A stretch of 40,129 nucleotides of DNA from positions 1-40,129 of the forward strand of contig JAPSKP010000027.1 in assembly GCA_031181585.1 (NCBI GenBank). The letters run 5' to 3'. The position numbers and the translations under genes are program-made. The stretch comes from Lysinibacillus sp. Lineage in GTDB: Bacteria; Bacillota; Bacilli; Bacillales_A; Planococcaceae. The notes under the pieces were generated by a model. It saw only the letters and a program-made list of their open reading frames with translations, was not told the origin of the DNA and ran no database searches. Position 1 is the first letter of the stretch. Every line of letters begins with the position of its first letter. Shown here piece after piece: positions 8,836-18,344 of this stretch.

Positions 8836-10191
8836 TTATGCTGGTGGAGGCGCTACTTGCGACCAATCCACATCTAGGAATTTATTAAACTCTTTTTTGA
8901 ATGCAAGCGTAACTGTCCCCGTAGGACCATTACGCTGCTTTGCAAGGATGATTTCAATTTGGTTTTTACTTTCTGATTCCTTATCATAGTAATCATCCCG
9001 GTAAAGGAACGCTACAATATCGGCATCCTGCTCGATACTTCCTGATTCACGCAGGTCACTCATCATCGGACGCTTGTCCTGACGCTGCTCTACACCACGG
9101 GAGAGCTGGGAAAGTGCGATGACCGGTACTTTCAACTCACGAGCCAGGCCTTTTAGCGAGCGGGAAATTTCCGATACCTCCTGCTGGCGGTTCTCGCCTG
9201 GTTTCCCGCTGCCTTGAATAAGCTGCAGGTAGTCGATCATGATCATCCCTAGACCTTGCTCCTGTGCCAGACGACGGCATTTGGCCCGAATTTCATTAAC
9301 TCGTACCCCCGGTGTATCATCGATGAAAATGCCGGAGTTGGATAGACTTCCCATAGCCATCGTCAGCTTCCGCCAATCCTCTTCCTGTAGGGCCCCTGTC
9401 CTTAGCACCTGAGCATCGATGTTTCCTTCGGCACAAAGCATACGCATGACAAGCTGATCTGCCCCCATCTCCAGGGAGAAGATAGCGACATTTTCCCGAG
9501 CCTTTACTGCTACACTTTGAGCAATGTTTAAAGCAAAGGCCGTTTTCCCTACTGAAGGCCGGGCAGCCACGATAATCAAATCATTTCGCTGGAAGCCTGC
9601 CGTAATACGATCTAAATCACGGAAACCAGTAGGAATCCCAGTTATTTCTCCTTCACGTGCTTGAAGTTGCTCAATATTATCATAAGTTTGAACAAGTACA
9701 TCCTTTACGTGCTTGAAATCTCCCGCATTTTTGCGGTTCGCTACTTCCATCATCTTCTTTTCAGCTTCTGAAAGAAGTGCCTCTACCTCATCTTCACGTG
9801 TATAACCATCCTCTACAATCTTCGTGGCAGTACGAATCAACCTGCGGAGGATGGACTTTTCTTCTACAATTTTGGCATAATGCGATATATTCGCAGCTGT
9901 TGGTACGGCGTTTGCAAGCTCTGATAAATAAGAGAGCCCGCCTACATCCTCCAGCTCTTTTTTAGCTGAGAGCTCCTCTGTCACTGTTACAACATCTATC
10001 GCTTTCCCTTGATCGCTTAAGCGCAGCATCGTCTCGAAAATTTTCTGATGCGCAGTACGATAGAAGTCAGCAGGCATTAAAATTTCAGACGCTGTAATCA
10101 GAGCTTGAGGTTCAAGGAAGATAGCACCGATAACCGATTGTTCTGCTTCATGGTTATGCGGTGGAACGCGGTCCATCATGGATTCGTTCAT
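8836..10191 (-). CDS. dnaB: Replicative DNA helicase DnaB (B. subtilis DnaC)
   Basis: Hexameric 5'-3' helicase of the replication fork. The 451 residues comprise the N-terminal DnaB domain (about 8-110), linker, and RecA-like ATPase with Walker A ARPSVGKT (210-217), Walker B MIMIDYLQL (about 313-321), and RQQEVSEISRSLKGLA downstream. No intein interrupts it. ATG 10191 has AGGGAG about 9 nt upstream and begins 13 nt after rplI, so it is the last gene of yybS-gdpP-rplI-dnaB. Confidence 0.97.
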   Translation of the reverse strand: MNESMMDRVPPHNHEAEQSVIGAIFLEPQALITASEILMPADFYRTAHQKIFETMLRLSDQGKAIDVVTVTEELSAKKELEDVGGLSYLSELANAVPTAANISHYAKIVEEKSILRRLIRTATKIVEDGYTREDEVEALLSEAEKKMMEVANRKNAGDFKHVKDVLVQTYDNIEQLQAREGEITGIPTGFRDLDRITAGFQRNDLIIVAARPSVGKTAFALNIAQSVAVKARENVAIFSLEMGADQLVMRMLCAEGNIDAQVLRTGALQEEDWRKLTMAMGSLSNSGIFIDDTPGVRVNEIRAKCRRLAQEQGLGMIMIDYLQLIQGSGKPGENRQQEVSEISRSLKGLARELKVPVIALSQLSRGVEQRQDKRPMMSDLRESGSIEQDADIVAFLYRDDYYDKESESKNQIEIILAKQRNGPTGTVTLAFKKEFNKFLDVDWSQVAPPPA

Positions 10192-10204
10192 TGTTGTTTA
10201 CTCC

Positions 10205-10651
10205 CTACTCTGCAATCACATGTACTTTAAGTGTTGCTTTCACTTCATGATGAAGCTTCACTGGTACATTTGTGTATCCTAAAGAACGGATACCTTCATT
10301 GCAATCCATTTTACGTTTGTCGATTTTAATACCATGTGTCTTTTGAAGTTCATCTGCAATTTGCTTAGTAGAAACGGATCCGAAAAGACGGCCGCCTTCG
10401 CCTGATTTTGCTTTTACTGTCACTTCAAGTTTCTCGATTTGCTCTTTTAAATCTTTTGCCGCCTGTAATTCTGCTGCAGCATTCTTCTCTTCCAGACGCT
10501 TCTGTCCTTGCAGCTGGCTTAATGCCGCATTTGTTGCTTCCACTGCATGGCCATTTTTGATTAGGAAGTTGCGGGCATATCCTTCTGCAACCTCTTTAAT
10601 TTCTCCTTTTTTCCCTCTACCTTTAACATCTTTCAAAAACACTACTTTCAT
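10205..10651 (-). CDS. rplI: 50S ribosomal protein L9
   Basis: 148 residues, family length. The N-terminal L9 signature [18 protein letters not shown] with [13 protein letters not shown] is followed by the long connecting helix and a C-terminal RNA-binding domain with [14 protein letters not shown]. It is part of the large subunit near the L1 stalk base. Its ATG overlaps the gdpP stop by one base (TAATG), implying coupled translation. Confidence 0.97.
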   Translation of the reverse strand: MKVVFLKDVKGRGKKGEIKEVAEGYARNFLIKNGHAVEATNAALSQLQGQKRLEEKNAAAELQAAKDLKEQIEKLEVTVKAKSGEGGRLFGSVSTKQIADELQKTHGIKIDKRKMDCNEGIRSLGYTNVPVKLHHEVKATLKVHVIAE

Positions 10652-12624
10652 TACTCATTACTCCCTTCAAGTACTTCTCTAATAGCATTTGTTAAGTATT
10701 GTTTTACTTCTTCTATTGAATTAGCTTCCATTTGGGTAGCTGCATTTGTCAAGTGGCCACCGCCTCCAAGCTTCTCCATTACGAGCTGGACATTCACCTC
10801 TCCAAGTGAGCGGGCACTAATACCGATGAGACCATCTTGGCGATGGGCGATAACGAACGAAGCTGAAACATCTTTCATCGTCAGTAGAATATCAGCAGTC
10901 TGGGCAATCAGCACTGAATCGTATATCCGGCTGTCATCTCCATGTGCTACCGCAATACCAGGCTTTACAAAGTCTACTGTCTGAATAAGCTTAGAGCGCT
11001 CGATATACGTATCTATATCCTCTTTTAATAGACGCTGAATTAAAATTGTATCAGCTCCATGTGTACGAAGGTAAGAAGCAGCCTCAAATGTACGAGCTCC
11101 GGTTCTTAACGTAAAGCTCTTTGTATCTACGATAATGCCCGATAATAAAGATGTTGCCTCTAGGCTCGTAATTTTTGTATTTTTCGGCTGGTATTCCAAT
11201 AGCTCTGTTACAAGTTCAGCAGTAGATGATGCATAAGGCTCCATATAGACAAGTGTAGGATTTTCTATAAAGTCTTCTCCTCTGCGATGGTGGTCAATAA
11301 TGACAACCTTTTCGGTCCTGTTAAGGAGAGAGCTGTCAATAACCATAGCTGGCTTATGTGTATCTACAATAACAAGTAAGGATTTATGGGTAATACGGGA
11401 GAGCACTTCTTCCGGCGAAATAAAGCGGCTATAAAGATCATTATTATTCGCCTCAATCTCAGTCATCAAGCGTCTTACACTTCCATTCAACTCTTGGAAG
11501 TTTAATACGACATAACCATCTACCTTATTCATTTCTGCCATTTTACGTACACCGATTGCAGCCCCAATAGAGTCCATATCGGGATTTTTATGTCCCATAA
11601 CAAATACCTGATCACTATCCTGAATCAAATCACGCAAGGCATGGGATATTACCCGCGCCCGTACTCGCGTCCGCTTTTCTACAGGATTGGTTTTACCTCC
11701 ATAGAAACGCAGCTTGCCGTCCGGCTGTTTAATCGCTACTTGGTCGCCGCCGCGTCCAAGTACTAAATCCAGACTGGATTGTGCTAGCTCACCAAGTTCA
11801 GTCAATGATGGCGATCCAGCCCCTACCCCAACACTCAATGTCAGAGATAAGTTTTTTTGCATAGTTCTTTCTCGAATATTATCTAAGATAGAAAACTTTT
11901 TCTGTTCTAATTCCTCCAGAATAGATTCATTCAAGACCGCCAGGAAGCGATCCGAGGAAACTCGTTTAACAAAAATACCGTATTCGGCAGCCCATTCATT
12001 AACGATGGAGGTAACGGTAGAGTTCGTCATACTGCGTGTCTGATCATCCATGGCCTGGGTAATTTCATCATAATTATCGATGAATAAAATGGCTAGGACA
12101 GTACGATCCGCATAATACTGGGTCTCAATTTCTACTTGTTCCGTAATATCGAAAAAGTATAGAAGCCTCTCTTCCGGCTTCGAATAGACACGATATTTCC
12201 GTTCCCCTATCGTCACAGTCAGTTCTTTTAATTCTTCCGGTTTTGAGATGGCCATTAACCCATCTGATAATTTGAAGACTTCTTCTCCAATTAAACTTTC
12301 CGCTTCTGCTGCATTCAGCATAAAGGGATTGGCCCACTCGATTTTATATTGATCATCAACCAATATAATCCCAAATGGCATGTGTAAAAACGCTTCTTCC
12401 CCTACTTTTTTCAAGCGGAAAGAAAGTGATTCAATGTGCTTCTCCGTCTCTATATATACAATTTGTTCAACCTTCCAGCCGTAATACAGGATTATACCTG
12501 CAGCGACTATATATCCAAGGCCAACCCATATGTTTACATAGAATAGTAAGGCAGCTGTAACTACCGATAAAATCGATAAGTACAAAAGCGGATATCGGAT
12601 TGAGCGTTTCCTAAAAATCCCCAT
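10651..12624 (-). CDS. gdpP: GdpP, membrane cyclic-di-AMP phosphodiesterase
   Basis: Hydrolyses c-di-AMP to pApA, controlling osmolyte balance and wall physiology. Start is ATG 12624, with GAGGAG 9 nt upstream; an in-frame GTG at 12648 would overlap yybS and lacks a site. The 657-aa product has two transmembrane helices (about 10-50), a degenerate PAS (about 75-165), a degenerate GGDEF domain (SSDRF replaces the motif at 223-227), then DHH/DHHA1 with GHKNPDMDS (344-352), IDHHRR (443-448) and [12 protein letters not shown] near the C terminus. All DHH metal motifs are present, so activity is expected. It lies between yybS and rplI. Confidence 0.95.
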   Translation of the reverse strand: MGIFRKRSIRYPLLYLSILSVVTAALLFYVNIWVGLGYIVAAGIILYYGWKVEQIVYIETEKHIESLSFRLKKVGEEAFLHMPFGIILVDDQYKIEWANPFMLNAAEAESLIGEEVFKLSDGLMAISKPEELKELTVTIGERKYRVYSKPEERLLYFFDITEQVEIETQYYADRTVLAILFIDNYDEITQAMDDQTRSMTNSTVTSIVNEWAAEYGIFVKRVSSDRFLAVLNESILEELEQKKFSILDNIRERTMQKNLSLTLSVGVGAGSPSLTELGELAQSSLDLVLGRGGDQVAIKQPDGKLRFYGGKTNPVEKRTRVRARVISHALRDLIQDSDQVFVMGHKNPDMDSIGAAIGVRKMAEMNKVDGYVVLNFQELNGSVRRLMTEIEANNNDLYSRFISPEEVLSRITHKSLLVIVDTHKPAMVIDSSLLNRTEKVVIIDHHRRGEDFIENPTLVYMEPYASSTAELVTELLEYQPKNTKITSLEATSLLSGIIVDTKSFTLRTGARTFEAASYLRTHGADTILIQRLLKEDIDTYIERSKLIQTVDFVKPGIAVAHGDDSRIYDSVLIAQTADILLTMKDVSASFVIAHRQDGLIGISARSLGEVNVQLVMEKLGGGGHLTNAATQMEANSIEEVKQYLTNAIREVLEGSNE

Positions 12625-12637
12625 TTTGATCAGCTCC

Positions 12638-13579
12638 TCATTTTTCACTCTTCGCTTTAACCCACTCTCGCAAATTAAAGCCTAAATCGATAATACCTAC
12701 TAATACAATGAAGGAATACATCGGAATCGCAACGATGGTTGCCAGAACCTTTAAAAAGCGGGGGTAATGGAACGCATCAATGACAAAATGAAGGAATGAA
12801 ATCCCTTGTACCGTTAGCAATACCCAAAGGATCATTGATAAATTCAGCATTACTACATAAAACGCTGAACCATACTCCGGCTGTATAAATAGATTGATCG
12901 ATAACACAATCAGGTAATACCATAATATTGCACGTGGCAGACGCATGTCACGGAATGGAGGAAACTTTGGCACCTCTACCTTTAACCTCTTTAAAAGGGG
13001 CAGGAGAACAAGTATCCACATGAAAGCAAGGCCAAATATAAAAATCGTTATACTTGCCGGCATCGTCATTTCCATCATACTGAACATTTGATTCAGCTGA
13101 TCTTCTATTTGTACCTCTCCGCCTGTAAGTTTTGCGGAGTATTGCAATGACTCCTCATACGTAGCACGGGCAAATTGCAAGCTTTCTTCAATAAAATTCA
13201 TATCGAAAAAGCGTACTAATAGTATAAATTGAAGTGCAAAAGTAAGGAGGATGGCTGTTCCCGTTGCCATCATTAAATAAATCTTGCTTTTCTTTTCCCG
13301 TAAACAAACCCCTATAACCAGACCGACAATGGCCAAGATAAGAGCAAGCGGAACAATTAATACATTTCCTACCAAAATACTTGCAGCAACGGCTAATAAA
13401 CTCACACCAATTGCTAATTTCCGGTTATAGGTAGCACTATACCAGGCAAGGGGCAGCGGTGCGAAGACAAAGGCTAGTAAATTGATTAACGGCACATAAA
13501 ACGCTAAGGCCACCAATAGTAAAAATAAAGCGATCATCATCGCACCCTGCGTCATAGCTTTTGTTTGATTATTCGGCAT
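12638..13579 (-). CDS. yybS: YybS, DUF2232 polytopic membrane protein
   Basis: A 313-residue integral membrane protein with about eight hydrophobic segments and no soluble domain; matches YybS/DUF2232, which is consistently found upstream of gdpP in Bacillales. Function is unknown; the fold recalls small-molecule transporter components, but no substrate can be assigned. ATG 13579 has AAGGAAGG 5 nt upstream; an upstream GTG (13600) is ignored because it overlaps that site. First gene of yybS-gdpP-rplI-dnaB, with a candidate promoter at 13625-13653. Confidence 0.85.
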   Translation of the reverse strand: MPNNQTKAMTQGAMMIALFLLLVALAFYVPLINLLAFVFAPLPLAWYSATYNRKLAIGVSLLAVAASILVGNVLIVPLALILAIVGLVIGVCLREKKSKIYLMMATGTAILLTFALQFILLVRFFDMNFIEESLQFARATYEESLQYSAKLTGGEVQIEDQLNQMFSMMEMTMPASITIFIFGLAFMWILVLLPLLKRLKVEVPKFPPFRDMRLPRAILWYYLIVLSINLFIQPEYGSAFYVVMLNLSMILWVLLTVQGISFLHFVIDAFHYPRFLKVLATIVAIPMYSFIVLVGIIDLGFNLREWVKAKSEK

Positions 13580-13884
13580 AAAAACCTTCCTTTTTATCAC
13601 TCAAAGCATTTTTTCACTTTCTCTATTGTACCATCTTTTACGTAGACAAACAAAAACCATAGTAGAACAAATGCTTCCATTTTCTTATCTTTCTATTTTA
13701 TATTGAATGCTTTTTAAAGACAAATGCACTAAAATACTTGTCTTCTACGATAACCTGTAAAGAGAGGCCTGCAGCTTGCTCAAATTCTTACTCATTTCTG
13801 CTATATAGTGTAGACTGATGATTTATTGATAAATACCGCTTTCCAATCCATTCTTCATGTTGTTGCACTTTTTCTTTCCTCAAT
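13580..13884. other. Intergenic region between yybS and rpsR
   Basis: About 300 AT-rich nt. The left end holds the candidate yybS promoter and the right end abuts the rpsR terminator. The middle (13660-13880) shows no convincing ORF, repeat or RNA structure. Confidence 0.5.
13625..13653 (-). promoter_or_regulatory. Candidate sigma-A promoter of yybS-gdpP-rplI-dnaB
   Basis: Minus strand: TTGTTT (13653-13648), 17-nt spacer, TACAAT (13630-13625), about 45 nt upstream of the yybS start. The -35 is imperfect. Confidence 0.5.
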
Positions 13885-13924
13885 AAAAATAAAACCCGGT
13901 GAAATCAAAAGATTTCACCGGGTT
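13885..13924 (-). terminator. Rho-independent terminator of rpsF-ssb-rpsR
   Basis: Perfect 14-bp stem (13893-13906 with 13911-13924, AACCCGGTGAAATC) with a TTTT loop on the minus strand, followed by a T-rich tail. It lies 8 nt past the rpsR stop. Confidence 0.93.
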
Positions 13925-13932
13925 CAATTATC

Positions 13933-14169
13933 TTATTTGTCTTCTGCTACGAATGGAAGTAATGCCATGATACGAGCAACTTTGATTGCAGAAGTTAATT
14001 TACGTTGGTACTTTGCACTTGTGCCAGTTACGCGACGTGGTAAAATTTTACCGCGCTCAGAGATGAATTTCTTTAAAAGATCTACATCTTTGTAGTCGAT
14101 GTGCGTAATGTTATTTGAAGTGAAGTAGCAAACTTTACGGCGTTTGCGGCCTCCGCGACGTGGTGCCAT
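13933..14169 (-). CDS. rpsR: 30S ribosomal protein S18
   Basis: 78 residues, usual length. Basic N terminus [16 protein letters not shown], then [23 protein letters not shown], the S18 core. Binds the platform of the small subunit as a heterodimer with S6, whose gene heads the same operon. It starts 44 nt after ssb with a GGAGG site and is followed at once by a strong terminator. Confidence 0.97.
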   Translation of the reverse strand: MAPRRGGRKRRKVCYFTSNNITHIDYKDVDLLKKFISERGKILPRRVTGTSAKYQRKLTSAIKVARIMALLPFVAEDK

Positions 14170-14213
14170 TAGCGTTGTCCTCCTTTAATTATTGTTGGTT
14201 GGATGCGAAGCGC

Positions 14214-14774
14214 TTAGAATGGTAAATCATCCTCTGATACTTCGATTGGCCCTTTGCTGTTCGCAAATGGGTCTTCATCCATACGTGTATAATTTTGCTG
14301 ATTCTGAGGTGGTTGATTTTGCTGATAACCAAACGAATCTTGAGGAGCGCCACCAAACTGCGGTTGCGGTGGATTATTGTAAGACGGCTGGCCGCCCCCA
14401 TAATTTCCTCCACCATACTGCTGGTTTGGCATATTTTGTGAAGCATTGCCGCCTCCACGCGGTTCTAGGAACTGCACAGCGTCTGCAACGACATCTGTTG
14501 TATAAACGCGCTTACCATCTTGTCCTTCAAAGCTGCCCGTTTGAATACGACCTTCTACTCCGATCAAACTTCCTTTTTTCATGAAGTTCGCCAAGTTTTC
14601 AGCTTGCTTTCGCCAAGCAATGCAACCGATGAAGTCAGCTTCTTTTTCGCCTTGCTGGTTCGAGAATGGACGGTTTACAGCAACTGTAAAGCGTGCCATT
14701 GGAACGCCACTCGGTGTATAACGAAGCTCTGGATCCTTCGTAAGTCTACCAACTAATACGACACGGTTAATCAT
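14214..14774 (-). CDS. ssb: Single-stranded DNA-binding protein SSB
   Basis: Coats single-stranded DNA during replication and repair and recruits partners. The 186-aa product has an N-terminal OB fold (about 1-106: [29 protein letters not shown]), a long glycine/asparagine/glutamine-rich linker (about 107-172), and the acidic tip ending DDLPF that binds replication partners. AGGAGG lies about 10 nt before ATG 14774. It sits between rpsF and rpsR, the standard Firmicutes arrangement. Confidence 0.97.
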   Translation of the reverse strand: MINRVVLVGRLTKDPELRYTPSGVPMARFTVAVNRPFSNQQGEKEADFIGCIAWRKQAENLANFMKKGSLIGVEGRIQTGSFEGQDGKRVYTTDVVADAVQFLEPRGGGNASQNMPNQQYGGGNYGGGQPSYNNPPQPQFGGAPQDSFGYQQNQPPQNQQNYTRMDEDPFANSKGPIEVSEDDLPF

Positions 14775-14813
14775 CCGTATTCAACCTCCTCATTTCAGCA
14801 TGTTGTTCAAAAA

Positions 14814-15104
14814 TTATTTTTCTTCTTCGCGTACAGCGATGTGACGGATAATGTCTTCGCTGATGTTAGCTAAACGAGTGTACTCATCGATTGCTTCAGA
14901 ACCAGCGTTTACTTTCACGATTTGGTAGAAACCTTCGCGGAAGTCGTTGATTTCGTAAGCAAGGCGACGTTTGCCCCACTCTTTAGACTCGATGATTTCA
15001 GCGCCGTTTGAAGTTAAGATTTCATCGAAACGAGCTACTAAAGCTTTTTTCGCTTCTTCTTCAATGTTCGGGCGTACGATGTACATTAATTCATACTTTC
15101 TCAT
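14814..15104 (-). CDS. rpsF: 30S ribosomal protein S6
   Basis: 96 residues, beginning [19 protein letters not shown] with the ferredoxin-like S6 core ([20 protein letters not shown]). First gene of rpsF-ssb-rpsR, with AAGGAGGTG about 8 nt upstream. A folded leader between promoter and start suggests autoregulation by the S6:S18 complex, as known in other bacteria. Confidence 0.97.
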   Translation of the reverse strand: MRKYELMYIVRPNIEEEAKKALVARFDEILTSNGAEIIESKEWGKRRLAYEINDFREGFYQIVKVNAGSEAIDEYTRLANISEDIIRHIAVREEEK

Positions 15105-15126
15105 CTATTGTGCACCTCCTTATGGA

Positions 15127-15155
15127 CTTGGGCTCTCCGACTATGCGGGAGCAAG
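15127..15155 (-). ncRNA. Probable S6:S18 leader element of rpsF
   Basis: On the rpsF transcript, CTTG (15155-15152) pairs with CAAG (15130-15127), and CTCC (15151-15148) with GGAG (15138-15135). The 3' side carries an asymmetric AGCC bulge, and the terminal loop begins with C-rich CGC after CTCC. It ends about 10 nt before the ribosome site, in the position of the autoregulatory S6:S18 RNA motif. No covariance test was possible; assignment rests on position, C-rich content and hairpin form. Confidence 0.45.
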
Positions 15156-15187
15156 GAGTAAGTAACGTGTATTACTCACATCAATGA

Positions 15188-15216
15188 ATTGTAACATAGA
15201 TAGATTAGATGTTCAA
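15188..15216 (-). promoter_or_regulatory. Sigma-A promoter of rpsF-ssb-rpsR
   Basis: Minus strand TTGAAC (15216-15211), exact 17-nt spacer, TACAAT (15193-15188). It predicts a leader of about 75-80 nt holding the hairpin at 15127-15155. Confidence 0.8.
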
Positions 15217-15342
15217 CATTAAAGTAGGATTAATAGAGAAACTAAATACTCAATATACGAACATATATTCCTATTATATCATGCGTTTTTCCATTTACAA
15301 GTGTTTTCCTTTATAATCTTCATTATTAAAGGGGGTCCTTCT

Positions 15343-15882
15343 ATGCAGCCATATGTCATCCAATTAGATTTACAGAAAGTGATCAAACAAAATATTATTT
15401 GGACAGTAATAGTAAGTCTATTGCTTATTGGCCTGAACTTTGTCTTTCAGCCGCAAAAACTGGAACTTTCTTTCGATTCGATTATCCTATCAATCATTTT
15501 ATTTAGCGTCTATTATATTTTACTGATTATTTTGCATGAAGCATTTCATCTACTGGGCTTTATTATTTTTGGCAAGGCGCCAATCCGTTCATTATCTTAT
15601 GGTATTGATTTAAAAAAAGGAATTGCCTATGCGACTACTACTGAGCGTCTTTCGAATGCTGCCATGAAAAAAGCACTCCTGCTGCCTTTTTGGGCTACCG
15701 GTGTTATTCCAGCACTAATTGGTTTTTGGCTCAACAATTACACCGTCATCCTTGTTGGGGCGTTTTTGATAGCAGGTGCGGTTGGTGACTTTGCGATGTA
15801 CAAGAAACTACGTAAATTTCCAAATGATGCTCAAATAGAAGATGATCCCAAAGAGCCAAAACTATATGTATATGAAAGATAA
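15343..15882 (+). CDS. DUF3267 membrane protein, putative zincin metalloprotease
   Basis: 179 residues starting at ATG 15343, with AAAGGGGG about 7 nt upstream; the frame is open further upstream but unsupported. Hydrophobic segments lie near 19-35, 46-64, 110-130 and 133-150. HEAFH (65-69) at the edge of the second helix is the HExxH zinc signature, and GAVGDF (D149) sits where a third ligand would be expected. DUF3267 proteins are putative intramembrane or membrane-tethered peptidases; the substrate is unknown. It is one of two plus-strand genes left of the origin, between rpsF (divergent) and ychF (convergent). A TATAAT at 15312-15317 may be its -10, without a good -35. Confidence 0.8.
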   Translation: MQPYVIQLDLQKVIKQNIIWTVIVSLLLIGLNFVFQPQKLELSFDSIILSIILFSVYYILLIILHEAFHLLGFIIFGKAPIRSLSYGIDLKKGIAYATTTERLSNAAMKKALLLPFWATGVIPALIGFWLNNYTVILVGAFLIAGAVGDFAMYKKLRKFPNDAQIEDDPKEPKLYVYER

Positions 15883-15884
15883 AA

Positions 15885-15917
15885 AAAGACCGGCTCGCAT
15901 AAAGCGAACCGGTTTAT
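15885..15917. terminator. Bidirectional terminator between the DUF3267 gene and ychF
   Basis: ACCGGCTCGC and GCGAACCGGT form a 10-bp stem (one mismatch) around a 5-nt loop. A T-rich run follows on the plus strand and T7 on the minus strand, so it can serve both convergent genes. Confidence 0.88.
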
Positions 15918-15930
15918 TTATTGTATAAGA

Positions 15931-17031
15931 TTATACGTTAAATCTAAATAGCATAACGTCGCCGTCCTGTACGACGTATTCTTTTCCTTCGAGACGCACC
16001 TTGCCTGCCTCTTTTGCAGCTGCCATAGAGCCAGCAGCTACTAAATCGTCATAAGATACCGTCTCTGCACGGATAAAGCCACGCTCAAAGTCTGTATGGA
16101 TGATACCTGCACATTGCGGCGCCTTCATCCCTTTACGGAATGTCCATGCACGAACTTCTTGTACACCAGCTGTAAAATAAGTCGCCAATCCAAGCAGGTT
16201 GTAAGAAGCACGAATTAACTGATCTAACCCTGATTCTTTAATACCCAGCTCTTCTAGGAACATTGCTTTTTCTTCGTCATCTAGTTCAGAGATCTCCTCT
16301 TCTACTTTCGCACAAACAACAATGACTTGAGAGCCTTCATTAGCCGCATATTCTTGTACCATTTTCAAGTACTTATTATTAGCCGGATCTGCCACTTCAT
16401 CTTCTGATACATTCGCTACATATAGCATTGGCTTAATCGTTAATAGGTGAAGACCTTTGATTACTTTCATTTCATCATCAGAAAGGTCAGCAGCACGCGC
16501 TGGCTTTTCAGCTTCTAGTACTTCTTTTACTTTCAGCAATACCGGCTCTTCCATTAATGCCTCTTTATCTTTTTGCTTCGCCATTTTAGATACACGCTGC
16601 AGACGTTTTTCCACTGATTCCATATCTGCTAAAATCAATTCTAAATTAATGACTTCAATATCATCGATCGGGTTAACTGAACCTGCTACGTGCGTGATAT
16701 TTTCATCTTCAAAGCAGCGTACTACCTGACAGATTGCATCTACTTCACGAATGTGAGCTAGAAATTTATTGCCCAGCCCTTCGCCTTTGGAAGCTCCTTT
16801 TACAATTCCTGCGATATCCGTAAACTCAAAAGCAGTTGGAACTGTTTTCTTTGGTGTAACCAATTCTGTTAATTTATCTAAACGTGCATCTGGAACCTCT
16901 ACAATTCCTACGTTTGGATCGATTGTTGCGAATGGGTAGTTGGCAGCAAGTGCCCCCGCCTTTGTAATTGCATTGAATAATGTAGATTTACCTACGTTTG
17001 GCAAACCGACAATTCCAGCTGTTAATGCCAT
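15931..17031 (-). CDS. ychF: YchF/OLA1-family translation-associated ATPase
   Basis: An Obg-superfamily P-loop NTPase that binds ATP in preference to GTP and associates with ribosomes. The 366-aa product starts at ATG 17031; a TTG four codons upstream abuts AGAAAGG and is unlikely. P-loop GLPNVGKS (9-16) and switch region [12 protein letters not shown] are followed by a helical insertion and a C-terminal TGS domain ending [10 protein letters not shown]. It is probably transcribed with the yyzM and mscS-like genes upstream; no separate promoter is clear in the 135-nt gap. Confidence 0.95.
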   Translation of the reverse strand: MALTAGIVGLPNVGKSTLFNAITKAGALAANYPFATIDPNVGIVEVPDARLDKLTELVTPKKTVPTAFEFTDIAGIVKGASKGEGLGNKFLAHIREVDAICQVVRCFEDENITHVAGSVNPIDDIEVINLELILADMESVEKRLQRVSKMAKQKDKEALMEEPVLLKVKEVLEAEKPARAADLSDDEMKVIKGLHLLTIKPMLYVANVSEDEVADPANNKYLKMVQEYAANEGSQVIVVCAKVEEEISELDDEEKAMFLEELGIKESGLDQLIRASYNLLGLATYFTAGVQEVRAWTFRKGMKAPQCAGIIHTDFERGFIRAETVSYDDLVAAGSMAAAKEAGKVRLEGKEYVVQDGDVMLFRFNV

Positions 17032-17166
17032 TGATGGACACAACCTTTCTATGTTCAGTAAGTGTTTTCCTAATTTTTTGCTTATGTTATCTCTATACGT
17101 GAAGGCTTTTTTTATAACCTTATCTATTATATTGATTCAGCGTTAAAAAGTCTAATGGGCCTCTAT

Positions 17167-17367
17167 TTATGCTTCACTTACTGTATTAATGACCTTTTTC
17201 ATCTTTTTTTCAAATTCACGGCGAGGAATCATCACACTATGACCGCAGCCTTGACACTTGATTCTAATATCCGCTCCCATACGGATAATCTTCCAAGCAT
17301 TTGTCCCGCACGGATGCTGCTTTTTCATCTCTACAACATCATTCAATTCAAACTTCTTTGCTTCCAT
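17167..17367 (-). CDS. yyzM: YyzM, DUF951 small protein
   Basis: 66 residues: FELNDVVEMKKQHPCGTNAWKIIRMGADIRIKCQGCGHSVMIPRREFEKKMKK. One cysteine in HPCGT and a CQGCGH pair suggest a small zinc-binding fold (inference). DUF951 is a conserved Firmicutes family of unknown function, usually next to ychF as here. Its ATG overlaps the stop of the channel gene by one base (TAATG), with GGAGGGAG upstream, so it is translationally coupled. Confidence 0.88.
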   Translation of the reverse strand: MEAKKFELNDVVEMKKQHPCGTNAWKIIRMGADIRIKCQGCGHSVMIPRREFEKKMKKVINTVSEA

Positions 17368-18236
17368 TATTCTCCCTCCACCTGCACATCATATTCTTCA
17401 AGCAGCGTCATTAAGTCCCGGCGTATAATCCCCGTCATCTTTGCGTGCTGCATTGTGGCTGTTTCAATTTTAATACGCAGTGTTACTGTCTCTGGGTTGA
17501 AGTTTTGCACTCCTGTAAGAACCGGTACATTTGTCAATTCTTCATATTCATCAAAAAGGGCTTGTAAATACGTTTCTACCTTTTTTTCGATTTCGGGCAA
17601 GCTGACCGTTGTCGGCACAACGAAATCTACAAAGGTTGAAGTATCATTGACTGAATAATTAATTACGGCTCCAATCGATCCATTAGGGATGATGTGCTGT
17701 TCTCCTGTAACACCCGTAATTTTGGTTGTCCGAAGACCGATTTCCACTACTGTTCCTTCTGCCGTGTTCAGCTTAATATAGTCACCTACACCGAACTGAT
17801 CCTCAAAAATAATAAAGAATCCGCTAATAATATCTTTCACTAAGCTTTGCGCTCCAAATGCGATAGCGACTGATGCAATCCCTGCCCCGGCAAGAAGACC
17901 GGCTACCTGGATGTTCAGCGCTGATAATATCCCTATAATCGCTGAGAAATAGATGAGATACGAAAGGACATTTTGCAGAAGCTTTAAGATTGTCCGCTGA
18001 CGGCGCTCTGAGTAACGAAGCGGTGCCCGCATGCGTATAGCAAAAAACTTCTCAATTAATTTATTTCCGATTCGTACTACTAAGTAGGAAACTACCGTTA
18101 TAACAATAATTTTAATGGAGGCTACAATGATGAAACTCCATAATTCTTCACTTTTTAGATAATCCCAGAACTGTTTGGCCAACCGCTGGAGGACCTTCAA
18201 ATCTTCCACCGGATCTTGTGCAGTTCCATTTGCCAT
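17367..18236 (-). CDS. MscS-family small-conductance mechanosensitive channel
   Basis: 289 residues starting at ATG 18236 with AGAGGTGG 5 nt upstream. Transmembrane helices at about 34-54 and 89-107, then the pore-lining TM3 with the alanine/glycine pattern GAGIASVAIAFGAQSLVKD (117-135), a beta domain (DQFGVGDYIKLN), and a C-terminal alpha/beta domain. It probably releases osmolytes on hypo-osmotic shock. In B. subtilis an unrelated yyaD gene occupies the matching place beside yyzM; this channel replaces it here. First gene of an mscS-yyzM-ychF unit, divergent from yyaC. Confidence 0.92.
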   Translation of the reverse strand: MANGTAQDPVEDLKVLQRLAKQFWDYLKSEELWSFIIVASIKIIVITVVSYLVVRIGNKLIEKFFAIRMRAPLRYSERRQRTILKLLQNVLSYLIYFSAIIGILSALNIQVAGLLAGAGIASVAIAFGAQSLVKDIISGFFIIFEDQFGVGDYIKLNTAEGTVVEIGLRTTKITGVTGEQHIIPNGSIGAVINYSVNDTSTFVDFVVPTTVSLPEIEKKVETYLQALFDEYEELTNVPVLTGVQNFNPETVTLRIKIETATMQHAKMTGIIRRDLMTLLEEYDVQVEGE

Positions 18237-18344
18237 ATTTACCACCTCTTGTATAACAATGTACAAATTTGAATATACTGCCTAAATAAAACGGGTTTTT
18301 AATACGGAATACCAGAAAACCCCATAATAAAGTGAGGTTATTTT

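Noticed and set aside
11714-12043. 109-codon plus-strand ORF within gdpP
   Set aside because: Antisense to the GGDEF region of gdpP, no ribosome site or family features.
17155-17658. 167-codon plus-strand ORF across yyzM and the channel gene
   Set aside because: Antisense to two well-supported genes, with low-complexity composition and no ribosome site.
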